A stretch of 13,892 bases of DNA, taken from contig CAIZIN010000056.1 of assembly GCA_903933085.1 (NCBI GenBank), positions 1 to 13,892 on the forward strand, in the 5' to 3' direction. A program made the position numbers and the translations under genes. Each line of letters starts with the position of its first letter. Positions within the stretch are counted from its first letter, which is position 1. A model generated the notes under the pieces. That model was not told the DNA's origin and made no database searches. It saw nothing but the letters and a program-made list of their open reading frames with translations. Origin of the DNA: an uncultured bacterium. GTDB taxonomy: Bacteria > Patescibacteriota > Minisyncoccia > Phycocordibacterales > CAIZIN01. Positions 1 to 6,092 of this stretch are shown here, piece by piece.

Positions 1-1
1 C

Positions 2-145
2 CAAGAACACCCAGAATTAAATATTCCAAATACCACAAACTCACTTGATGGGTATTTTAGTCGTGTGAAAAATTTGCTCTCGGCTCACAGAGGAAAAAGC
101 AGAGAAAGAATTAGGAAGATTGTTACTGAGATTTTAAGAAAGTAG
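2..145 (+). CDS. Transposase, C-terminal end only (cut by window edge)
   Basis: Frame 2 is open from the window edge to TAG at 143-145 and encodes 47 residues. The peptide contains NTTNSLDGYFSRVKNLL followed by AHRGKSRERIRK. This N-T-T-N-S/A-L-D/E-G-x-F-S pattern followed by H-R-G is what I recognise as the C-terminus of DDE-type transposases common in CPR genomes. The exact IS family (IS1595-like or IS256-like) cannot be decided from this fragment. No start codon is visible, so the gene begins outside the window. Its right end abuts the palindromic repeat at 211-282 and the broken module at 296-513, which fits an insertion-prone accessory region. It may be intact or a remnant. Confidence 0.6.
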   Translation, partial: QEHPELNIPNTTNSLDGYFSRVKNLLSAHRGKSRERIRKIVTEILRK

Positions 146-210
146 ACTGCTCAATTAAGTATTAAGCCAAAATTTCTTCTCATTAACTCGATTAGAAAAA
201 TCCTTTCTTT

Positions 211-282
211 TGTCATTCCGGCGAAGGCGGGAATCCGTGATTGAATTCTGCAGACTGGATTCCGGCCTTCGCCGGAATGACA
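211..282. repeat. Near-perfect 26-nt inverted repeat (palindromic intergenic element)
   Basis: The arms 211-236 and 257-282 are 26 nt each and complementary apart from one position, around a 20-nt spacer. The outer ends read TGTCATTCC and GGAATGACA. It is much more GC-rich than its surroundings. Shorter relatives sharing the GTCAT...GGATCC or GGATTCC...GGAATGACA pattern occur at 3020-3050, 11858-11886 and 12080-12105, all intergenic. It resembles REP or MITE-like dispersed palindromes. A bidirectional terminator role is possible, but neither side has a clear T-run. Confidence 0.75.
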
Positions 283-295
283 CAAACACAAAAAA

Positions 296-513
296 TCAAA
301 AAACTCTCCGACCATAAAGGCTGGAGAGAAATGAGAGATTTGCGAGAAACGCCCACCGATTGTTGCCATTGTACTTGTTGTCCGCCCTGCCGTTGTTAGC
401 ATTGAGCCACAAACCATCGGAATTGCGATAAACGTTGAACACATTCGGGTCACCATTGCGGTCGGGAATTTATATAAAATACCATCTGTGCCACCACCTC
501 TAGAAAATTCCAT
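296..513 (-). pseudogene. Frame-broken DGR variable-region/template-like module
   Basis: Read on the minus strand, 469-341 encodes IPDRNGDPNVFNVYRNSDG followed by an Asn-rich stretch and RWAFLA. It then continues LSFLSSLYGRRVF to a TGA at 296-298. The codon before the Ile is TAA, and the open frame upstream (ATG at 513, MEFSRGGGTDGILYK) is offset by one base at a short A-run near 470-476. The module therefore cannot be read through as one protein. Codon by codon it aligns without gaps to the last 43 residues of the protein at 781-2679. It carries AAC or AAT at many positions where that gene has other NNY codons. It could be the template repeat of a DGR, a second variable region, or a dead gene remnant. 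In another frame, 514-640 reads as plausible protein (for example SSKNEDTWYKILKHYDVKL), which favours a decayed gene. Confidence 0.55.
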
Positions 514-737
514 AATAATTTCAAGGTTGAATATAATTTAACATCGTAATGCTTCAGTATTTTATACCAAGTATCTTCATTTTTTGAAGAGTCTACATAC
601 ACCACGCTATTCCAAACCTTAGTCGAGAATATTCTGGATGTATGGATACTGGATTCGGTAGGAAGAAACCTTGATCTCTCCCGTATTCACCTACTACCAC
701 GTTTAGTATATCTTAGAAATTTTTTAAGGGCAAAGTT

Positions 738-787
738 CTAAGGATCTAAGGGCTAGAGCTAAGTAGCTAAAATCTAAGTGCTAACTT
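738..787. repeat. Degenerate 7-nt tandem repeat (CTAAGNN)
   Basis: CTA trinucleotides start at 738, 746, 753, 759, 767, 774 and 781, spaced 8, 7, 6, 8, 7 and 7 nt, mostly within CTAAG-type units. The array abuts and includes the stop codon (CTA = TAG on the minus strand) of the large minus-strand gene. Similar 7-nt periodicity with different core sequences is seen at 4157-4284, 10110-10144 and 11896-11980. Confidence 0.5.
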
Positions 788-2679
788 GCGAGGAACACCC
801 ACCGATCGCTACCACACCACTTGCTGGAAGGCCTAGCACCGCCGCCGTAGAGCTCGAGCTTGCCAGAGCCGGAACCCAAGCGGAACACAACCGGGTCACC
901 ATAGCGGTCGGGAATTTGCTCCATCGCGATTAATTTCCAATCTTTTCCGGGATATGAGAGGCGAAGTTGTGGACCGACTTCTGCAGGGCAAAGCTTTAAA
1001 CCAATTTCTTTTGCCTTTGCATATATTTGATCTGTTGTAGCTCCATTTGGAAAACCTAGTTGTTCAACTGTAAATTGAACAAGGTTGTAATTTTCTTGTT
1101 TACCTGAGAATTTTGTCTTTTCCAATATATCTTTTCCCCAATCTGAAATCCAAATACCTTTTTCTTCAAGTTTGTTTTTTGCTTTTTGAGGTGAGTCGAT
1201 TTTTGGGTCTGTTTCAAATGTGTACATGAATATTTTCTCATTAGGAAAAGATTCATAAACGTGTGTTATATTTGGAAAGTCTTTGATTTTATTGTAGACT
1301 GCACCGTTCCATCCACCAATGTATATCATTGAATTTTCATTTACCTCTTGTATATTTGTTGCTATTTGATCTTCTGCACACCCAAACAATACCGAGATAT
1401 CCTCCACTATACTTCTCAGATCTCGCACCTCTTCCACCCTTGGATCTTTTTGATATCCAAAGCCTTCAATAGTTCCATTGAGTTCGTAGAGAAATTCTAG
1501 TTCTTCTTTTGTAAGTTGTATGTTTGCTTTTGTCTTCTTCTCAATATCTGTCATCTCTCTCATATCCTCACTCTTTTTCTTGTATTTGTCTGCTTCGGAA
1601 CCGAATTCGGAAAGTTTGTTTTCAAGGATCTCACTCATTTGTGGTTCTAGAGCTTGGTGTTGAAGGATTCCTCGAACTTCACCAATTTGATTCTGTCCAT
1701 TCATTCTAATGGCAATTCTTGGCTGTGTAGGCTCGTTGTTTGCATTGTATGTGTAATATACATGAAAGTCACCTGAATTGATTTGTGCTTCAGAAGTAGA
1801 CTTACCTGCTGTACACCAGCCCGTTCCTTTACCTTCGAGAGATTTGTATAGTTTGTCGGCATCTCTATTGTTGCCTTGTGAATATTTAATCCACTCTCCC
1901 CGTATTTCTTCCTTGCCTTCCATTGAAGCAGAAAGGGATTTGGTGATTAGTTCTGCATAGTGTTTTGGAAAGCTCTTTGAGAATTCTTTTTGTATGTCTG
2001 GGTCAGTTTTTAATACCTTGCTGTCTTCTGCAACTTTTTCGTATATATCACAAATTTGTGCAAGAGGTTCTCGATATACATCTGGATATGGAGCGACTGT
2101 GGTATCTGTGCGGTCTTTGAATTTACCAAGTGCTTTATCAAATTGTGAAAGCTTAGTGATATTTCTAAATACAAAATATTTAAACCATGTCGGGTATACA
2201 GCATCTTCGCTTGTTAAGTAGCCTATCCAATTATCAAGTGAATGCTTTTGGTCTTTGATGACAGTCTCGATCATCTGTCTTCGCATGTTTTCAGGAATTT
2301 CTTGTGCATCTATTCCCTGCTCTCTAGCGACCTGTTGTTGAAGCTCAAAATATGATTCTGGGACTTCTTCTGGTTTTATAATGAAAGCGTCATAAATGTA
2401 GGGCTTAAGGAGTTTTAGATTTCTTGTTCGTACTTTTGGATCTGGATTTAGGAAAATCTTTTCCATTCTATCCATATATACATTTATTCTCTCTGTTGGA
2501 TCGTTTGGTATTTTTATATCAAAAAGTTCTGGGTCAATTGGTTCACCTGTTTCTTCTTCTATTTCTCGAGCTTCTTCTAAGGCTCGCGAGTTTAAGCGTT
2601 CCTGCCTTGAGACTGAGTCTTGGACTTCTTCGGCCTTTTGTAAGTCTGGGATTTTGATGTGTAAGGGATGTTTTTCCAT
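781..2679 (-). CDS. Large uncharacterised protein with DGR-like variable C-terminus
   Basis: This 632-residue protein has no signal peptide or membrane segment. I know of no function for it. The N-terminal third is charged and helical. A striking GKGTGWCTAG motif lies at about residues 283-292, followed by GQNQIGEVRGI near 330; I associate both with large uncharacterised CPR and phage-like proteins. Near residues 545-588 comes a module running from TTDQIYAKAKEIGLKLCPAE to LRLSYPGKDW. It leads directly into the terminal segment IPDRYGDPVVF...RWVFLAS (residues 589-632). I recognise that terminal segment as the recurrent, highly variable end of a CPR protein family, consistent with a DGR target; its RWVFLA end recalls C-type-lectin/FGE-like folds (inference). 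The ATG at 2677-2679 has no Shine-Dalgarno sequence, and no convincing promoter was found upstream. A frame-broken relative of the C-terminus lies just downstream at 296-513. Confidence 0.85.
   Translation of the reverse strand: MEKHPLHIKIPDLQKAEEVQDSVSRQERLNSRALEEAREIEEETGEPIDPELFDIKIPNDPTERINVYMDRMEKIFLNPDPKVRTRNLKLLKPYIYDAFIIKPEEVPESYFELQQQVAREQGIDAQEIPENMRRQMIETVIKDQKHSLDNWIGYLTSEDAVYPTWFKYFVFRNITKLSQFDKALGKFKDRTDTTVAPYPDVYREPLAQICDIYEKVAEDSKVLKTDPDIQKEFSKSFPKHYAELITKSLSASMEGKEEIRGEWIKYSQGNNRDADKLYKSLEGKGTGWCTAGKSTSEAQINSGDFHVYYTYNANNEPTQPRIAIRMNGQNQIGEVRGILQHQALEPQMSEILENKLSEFGSEADKYKKKSEDMREMTDIEKKTKANIQLTKEELEFLYELNGTIEGFGYQKDPRVEEVRDLRSIVEDISVLFGCAEDQIATNIQEVNENSMIYIGGWNGAVYNKIKDFPNITHVYESFPNEKIFMYTFETDPKIDSPQKAKNKLEEKGIWISDWGKDILEKTKFSGKQENYNLVQFTVEQLGFPNGATTDQIYAKAKEIGLKLCPAEVGPQLRLSYPGKDWKLIAMEQIPDRYGDPVVFRLGSGSGKLELYGGGARPSSKWCGSDRWVFLAS
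787..915 (-). other. Candidate DGR variable region (codons 589-631)
   Basis: These 43 codons align without gaps to 341-469. By hand count, 21 of 33 adenines in the 341-469 copy are replaced here, against 28 of 96 non-adenines. The reverse case (A here, another base there) occurs only 3 times. Substituted codons here are nearly all NNY (TAT, GTT, CGC, GGC, AGC, TGT, GAT), the set reachable from AAY. The last 18 nt (CGGTGGGTGTTCCTCGCA) match the other copy at 16 of 18 positions, like an initiation-of-mutagenic-homology end. The middle part (codons 13-30) also has non-adenine changes, so the two are not a fresh template/copy pair. Confidence 0.55.
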
Positions 2680-3108
2680 ATGGGTATTATTTTACAGGAA
2701 TTTTAGAATAAATATAGCCTGTATTACATGTACTCGTGGAATACAGCCCGCCACCTTCCACAAAAAACAAGCAGAAAAATCTCCTTTGAAAGACAAAGGT
2801 ACAGGGGATGAATTTCGCATTCTACACACGAGTGAAAGTATTACTTTTTGCGAGCATCTGCAGGCACAAAGCATGGTCTTTTTGTATTCAAAAAGTTTGT
2901 GCCGAAGCCGAAACGAAGAACCGCAGGGTGATGAGTGGTCGGAAAAAGCAATGCTTGAACGGTCATTTAGTGAGGGGGAAATATATTAGAGAATGTTATA
3001 CAAATACACGATACGAACTTGGATCCCCGCTGAATACAGCGAGGATGACAAAATACAGTCACTAGACCTATGGACTACCTATCATTTTTCTGCTAAACTC
3101 GCTTCCAT
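2680..3108. other. Gene-free stretch between the divergent large gene and tig
   Basis: I find no coding sequence I can support in these 429 nt; the open frames on both strands lack recognisable protein character. It holds a compound hairpin at 2863-2903: GGCACAAA (2863-2870) pairs with TTTGTGCC (2896-2903), and inside it CTTTTTG (2878-2884) pairs with CAAAAAG (2889-2895), leaving a 7-nt bulge. It also holds a palindrome fragment of the 211-282 type at 3020-3050. The promoters of both flanking genes must lie here, but none stands out; TATCAT at 3080-3085 is a weak -10 candidate for tig. Confidence 0.5.
3020..3050. repeat. Partial copy of the GTCAT-type palindrome
   Basis: The segment runs from TTGGATCCCCGCTG to CAGCGAGGATGACA, with CGCTG pairing to CAGCG around AATA. 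Its GGATCC and GGATGACA ends match the general pattern of the element at 211-282. It is intergenic, about 60 nt before tig. Confidence 0.4.
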
Positions 3109-4158
3109 ATGACATACGAATATACATCAAAACTAGAACTATTAAGCGACTCTTCGGAAGCCTCTTTGGAGGTAGAAGTGTCGTGGGAGGAATTACAAAA
3201 AGCCCGAGCAAAGGCATTTATTGAAATTCAAAAAAATATCACCTTGGATGGTTTCCGTAAAGGAAATGCTCCTGAAAAAATGATTGTTGAAAAATTTGGA
3301 GAAATGTACATTCTTGGAGAAGGCGCAGAAATCATCATTGATGAAACTTATGGAAAACTCCTTGAAGAACACAAGTTAAATACAATCGGTCATCCGGAAG
3401 TTTCTATTGTAAAACTTGCAGAAGGAAACCCACTATCATTCAAAATCAAAGTAGCTTTAATGCCAAAAGCTGAACTTCCTGATTATAAAAGTATTGCAAA
3501 AGAAGTTTCGAAAATAAAAAAGGAGGTAAGTGTAGAAGAAAAAGAGATCGATGAAGCAATTGTAGATATTCAAAAGCACCGAGCTCACGAAGAAATGCAT
3601 CAGAAGGGTATTCCTCATACAGAAGGCGATGAGAAAGATCTTGTTCTTCCTGAAATAAATGATGAATTTGTAAAAACCTTAGGAGACTTTGCTACAGTGG
3701 AAGATTTCAAGATTAAGCTAAAGGAAAATATTTTAAACGAAAAAAAGCTTAAAGAAAAACAAAAAGTTAGACTAGAAATTGTAGAGAAGATTATTGAAAA
3801 AACAAAGATAAGTATTCCGGCTGTACTCATTGAGAGTGAGCAAGATAAACTCTTAAACCAATTCAAAGGTGATATTTCACAATATGGAATGAAACCAGAA
3901 GATTATTTAGCGAGTATAAAAAAGACAGAAGACGACCTTCGTAATGAATGGAAAGGTGAAGCAGAAAAACGTGCCAAAATGAATGTTATCCTAGCTGAAA
4001 TTGGAATAAAAGAAAATTTAAAACCAAATGAAGAAGAAGTAGAGTCTCAATCAGCACAACTTGTAGCAATGTATTCTGACTTAGATCCACTTCGTGCAAA
4101 AGTCTATGTCGAACACATGCTGACAAACGAGGAAGTGTTTAAGTTTTTGGAGGAATAA
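3109..4158 (+). CDS. tig: Trigger factor lacking the PPIase domain
   Basis: Trigger factor is a ribosome-associated chaperone that binds nascent chains at the exit tunnel. The N-terminal ribosome-binding domain (about residues 1-145) contains the signature GFRKGNAP at residues 48-55. The C-terminal chaperone domain starts near the LPEINDEFVKTLG segment (about residue 179) and runs to the end with long charged helices. The protein is 349 residues, against roughly 430-480 for typical members. In typical members about 90 residues of FKBP-type prolyl isomerase lie between these two parts; here only a short linker is present, so isomerase activity should be absent. The ATG at 3109 gives a natural start (MTYEYTSKLELL) but has no Shine-Dalgarno sequence. 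The gene is followed by a strong terminator and appears to be a single-gene unit. Identity is very likely. Confidence 0.93.
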   Translation: MTYEYTSKLELLSDSSEASLEVEVSWEELQKARAKAFIEIQKNITLDGFRKGNAPEKMIVEKFGEMYILGEGAEIIIDETYGKLLEEHKLNTIGHPEVSIVKLAEGNPLSFKIKVALMPKAELPDYKSIAKEVSKIKKEVSVEEKEIDEAIVDIQKHRAHEEMHQKGIPHTEGDEKDLVLPEINDEFVKTLGDFATVEDFKIKLKENILNEKKLKEKQKVRLEIVEKIIEKTKISIPAVLIESEQDKLLNQFKGDISQYGMKPEDYLASIKKTEDDLRNEWKGEAEKRAKMNVILAEIGIKENLKPNEEEVESQSAQLVAMYSDLDPLRAKVYVEHMLTNEEVFKFLEE

Positions 4159-4284
4159 GTCAAAAATCAAAAGTCAGAATTTAAAGTAAAAATTCAAAAC
4201 TTAAAACACCTTGCTAAAAGCAAGGTGTTTTACTTAACACTTTTGAATTACACCTTTGACTTTTGATCTTTGCCTTTTGACTTA
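4157..4284. repeat. Palindromic 7-nt-periodic array around a terminator
   Basis: On the left, units of the GTCAAAA type start at 4159, 4166 and 4173 and continue more degenerately to about 4207. On the right, the complementary TTTTGAC-type units start at 4253, 4260, 4267 and 4274. The two halves flank and extend the perfect 12-bp hairpin at 4203-4231, so the whole 128 nt can fold as one long imperfect stem. It begins inside the tig stop codon. Confidence 0.6.
4203..4231 (+). terminator. Intrinsic terminator of tig
   Basis: A perfect 12-bp stem (4203-4214 with 4220-4231) has the loop TAAAA. The stem ends in a T-run (GTGTTTTACTT) on the plus strand and an A-run on the other side, so it could act in both directions. 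It lies 45 nt after the tig stop codon. Confidence 0.85.
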
Positions 4285-4290
4285 CTCCCG

Positions 4291-4299
4291 TGCTATAAT
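4291..4299 (+). promoter_or_regulatory. Extended -10 promoter for the 86-residue protein gene
   Basis: TGCTATAAT is a perfect extended -10 element. It lies 25 nt before the ATG at 4325. No good -35 sits at 16-18 nt, which is common for extended -10 promoters. It immediately follows the tig terminator array, marking a new transcription unit. Confidence 0.65.
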
Positions 4300-4324
4300 A
4301 AGTACTTAGAAGCACTCCAAAAAT

Positions 4325-4585
4325 ATGAAATTTGAAACCAATAAAAGCATGGTGGTTTTTAATGGCACACTAAATTCAATCGCAGTAATTGAGGTTGGGG
4401 AATATAAGATTAAGAAAATCAAACCTCTTAATACTGAGGACAAACAACTCATCTGGTACCAAATAAAAAACACCCTTCATATCTTTGCATTAAATCCTAA
4501 AAATATCCCAAAAGGTTTAATTATCAAAGGATTTTTTTACAGATTTACAATTCTTCTGCGTTCAAAGCAGAAGATTTCTTATTAA
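4325..4585 (+). CDS. Small uncharacterised protein (86 aa)
   Basis: I do not recognise this protein. It starts MKFETNKSMVVFNGTLNSIA and is rich in beta-prone residues and lysine, with a basic C-terminal end (FTILLRSKQKISY). It has no clear membrane segment or signal peptide. Support for a real gene comes from the perfect extended -10 promoter upstream, its position as the only open frame in the gap, and the tight convergent overlap with rsmE: its TAA (4583-4585) overlaps the rsmE stop codon region by 4 nt. No Shine-Dalgarno sequence precedes the ATG. Confidence 0.65.
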   Translation: MKFETNKSMVVFNGTLNSIAVIEVGEYKIKKIKPLNTEDKQLIWYQIKNTLHIFALNPKNIPKGLIIKGFFYRFTILLRSKQKISY

Positions 4586-5277
4586 AGTAGCAACTTTGCA
4601 CATGCTGCTACACTTGCAGTTTCTGCACGAAGAACTTGAGAGCCTAAGGTGATAAGTTCGACGTTACTTTTCTTAAACAATTCAATATCATTTTCTCCCC
4701 AACCTCCTTCCGGACCAACAAAAAGGCCAAGTTTGGAAATATTATTTAACTTACTAGAATCAAATCGCTCCCCAGATAAATGTAATGCAATTGCTTCACA
4801 GTTTAAATCAACCAACACATCTTCTAAAGATATCGGCTCACATATCTCCGGCATCAGACCTCTTTCAGATTGTTCACTTGCTTCTTTAATTATTTTCCTA
4901 GCTCTTTCAATATTTAAACCTTTCTTTTCACTCCGTTCTGAAATAATTGGAATAAATTTTGAAACCCCTAACTCTGTACATTTTTCTAATACCCATTCAA
5001 ATTTGTCTTTCTTAATCAACGATGCAAAAAGGATTACTTCATTTTTACAAATATTTTCAACATACTTTTTATTCAAAATTTTCACATTCACCTCTTTTTT
5101 ACTTAAACCCTTAATCTCCGAAAGAAACTCAAATCCAAAATTATCAAGTAAAATTATCTCACTTCCTACCCTCTTTCTAAATACATGGAATATTTGATGT
5201 ACAAAATCTACATCATTTATCTGTACCTCTTCCCCTTCCAACAATCTTTCGTTAACAAAAAATCTTTGTAATTTCAT
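4582..5277 (-). CDS. rsmE: 16S rRNA m3U1498 methyltransferase RsmE
   Basis: RsmE is a SPOUT-class enzyme that transfers a methyl group from S-adenosylmethionine to N3 of U1498 in 16S rRNA within the 30S subunit. At 231 residues it has normal family length. The N-terminal PUA-like part begins MKLQRFFVNERLLEG. The knotted catalytic part shows EKCTELGVSKFIP (about 98-110), QSERGLMP (136-143), LFVGPEGGW (186-193) and LGSQVLRAETA (211-221), the standard SAM-binding and knot motifs. The ATG at 5275-5277 lies exactly 6 nt after a TATACT -10 element, so the mRNA is probably leaderless. It is convergent with the small gene at 4325-4585, with a 4-nt overlap. Identification is secure. Confidence 0.95.
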   Translation of the reverse strand: MKLQRFFVNERLLEGEEVQINDVDFVHQIFHVFRKRVGSEIILLDNFGFEFLSEIKGLSKKEVNVKILNKKYVENICKNEVILFASLIKKDKFEWVLEKCTELGVSKFIPIISERSEKKGLNIERARKIIKEASEQSERGLMPEICEPISLEDVLVDLNCEAIALHLSGERFDSSKLNNISKLGLFVGPEGGWGENDIELFKKSNVELITLGSQVLRAETASVAACAKLLL

Positions 5278-5283
5278 GACCTA

Positions 5284-5289
5284 AGTATA
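5284..5289 (-). promoter_or_regulatory. -10 element of rsmE, 6 nt from ATG
   Basis: TATACT on the minus strand is followed by six bases and then ATG, so initiation would fall at or next to the start codon. No good -35 is present at 17 nt. A CTTGCA...TGCAAG inverted repeat at 5301-5324 lies just upstream and could be a regulator site. Confidence 0.5.
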
Positions 5290-5386
5290 CATAAAAATAT
5301 CTTGCAATACACTAAATATGCAAGAACCTTACTTTGCATTAATATTTAAAACAACACTTCCAAAACTATACTTATATCTTATAAAA

Positions 5387-5415
5387 AAAACTGTGAACTT
5401 TAGGTTCACAGTTTT
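5387..5415 (-). terminator. Intrinsic terminator overlapping the stop codon of the 159-aa gene
   Basis: A 12-bp stem pairs 5387-5398 with 5404-5415 around a 5-nt loop, followed on the minus strand by a run of T. The TGA stop (5406-5408) lies inside the stem. It resembles the terminator of the upstream paralog at 6059-6087 (both CTGTGAA or CCGTGAA stems). Confidence 0.8.
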
Positions 5416-5885
5416 GTATTTAAATCGTGTGGCTCATAAGCCTTATTCTCGAGAATTTCGGCAACCTCTTTTGGTTTAACAAGAAGACTAGCCATCTTCT
5501 TACTGACCTTAGGATCATATCCATCCGAATGCTTCTCTACCCAACAAGAAAGATCACGGCATTTCTTTGCAACTTCACACAATAAACGACGCCGAGAATA
5601 ACCCTTATTTTTTCCATTCATATTATATTGAATATCAATAGCAGTGACACATATTTCCACCAACTCAGAAGTATCCAGAATTATCCAACACCGTCTCTCG
5701 GGAGCCCAGACATCGTCAAACAGCTCATACATCCTACGAAGCTTACACGCCTCTTCCTCTGTAATTGGAGTACTTGATAAGGTTAGCTTATTCTCGTCTA
5801 TAGCCAATTTGACCTCCTTTGCAACAAGAAAGACAATTGGAATACCAACAACCGCAGTTACCAGTACAATCTCTTGAACATTCAT
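5406..5885 (-). CDS. Membrane-anchored uncharacterised protein, paralog A (159 aa)
   Basis: I do not recognise the family. An N-terminal membrane segment (about residues 5-23, VLVTAVVGIPIVFLV) is followed by a soluble helical domain. The domain aligns with that of the neighbour at 6093-6563: shared positions include RMxxLFD (near residue 51), an LV......AI segment, LLxVAxKCxxLSxxV (about 105-118) and KPxEVAxxL (about 137-145). The TM-plus-domain arrangement suggests an inner-membrane protein with a cytoplasmic or external domain; orientation cannot be decided. The start at 5885 has no Shine-Dalgarno sequence but lies 20-odd nt after a promoter shared in design with the paralog. It is a single-gene unit with its own terminator. 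Function is unknown. Confidence 0.8.
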   Translation of the reverse strand: MNVQEIVLVTAVVGIPIVFLVAKEVKLAIDENKLTLSSTPITEEEACKLRRMYELFDDVWAPERRCWIILDTSELVEICVTAIDIQYNMNGKNKGYSRRRLLCEVAKKCRDLSCWVEKHSDGYDPKVSKKMASLLVKPKEVAEILENKAYEPHDLNTKL

Positions 5886-5910
5886 ACAATTTTTTCTTTT
5901 TTTAGCATAT

Positions 5911-5940
5911 ACTGTAGCTCCACACCATGTTTTGCTACAG
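5911..5940 (-). promoter_or_regulatory. Promoter of paralog A
   Basis: On the minus strand, CTGTAG (5935-5940), an 18-nt spacer and TACAGT (5911-5916). The paralog gene has TTGTAG, 18 nt and TACAAT in the same place. The -35 element lies inside the palindrome at 5926-5986. Confidence 0.5.
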
Positions 5941-5986
5941 ATATTTATCGCCTAATTTAAGCAATAAATATCTGTAGCAAAACATG
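5926..5986. repeat. Perfect 23-bp palindrome upstream of paralog A
   Basis: Arms 5926-5948 and 5964-5986 are perfectly complementary over 23 nt around a 15-nt spacer. On the minus strand the spacer reads TGCTTAAATTAGGCG. A related palindrome with nearly the same spacer stands at the same distance (40 nt) upstream of paralog B. The gene-proximal arm contains the -35 element, so the palindrome could be an operator or a large hairpin. Confidence 0.85.
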
Positions 5987-6058
5987 TCGATTATATAATG
6001 TACAACTTCTATTAAGACCCTAACACAAGTTTAATAAAAGTCCATCAATATAAAAGAA

Positions 6059-6087
6059 AAACCGTGAACTTTTAGTATTCACGGTTT
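6059..6087 (-). terminator. Intrinsic terminator of paralog B
   Basis: A 10-bp stem pairs 6059-6068 with 6078-6087 around a 9-nt loop, 5 nt after the stop codon. It is followed on the minus strand by a T-rich tract (TTTTCTTTTAT). Confidence 0.75.
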
Positions 6088-6092
6088 ATAAG

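Noticed and set aside
151..513. Open frame of 120 codons on the minus strand
   Set aside because: It runs across the palindrome (CHSGEGRNPVCRIQ and RIPAFAGMT are its translation) and reads the DGR-like module in the wrong frame, so it is not a gene as it stands.
2654..3065. Open frames on both strands upstream of tig
   Set aside because: They overlap each other and repeat fragments, have no protein-like composition or promoter, and one overlaps the start of the large gene.
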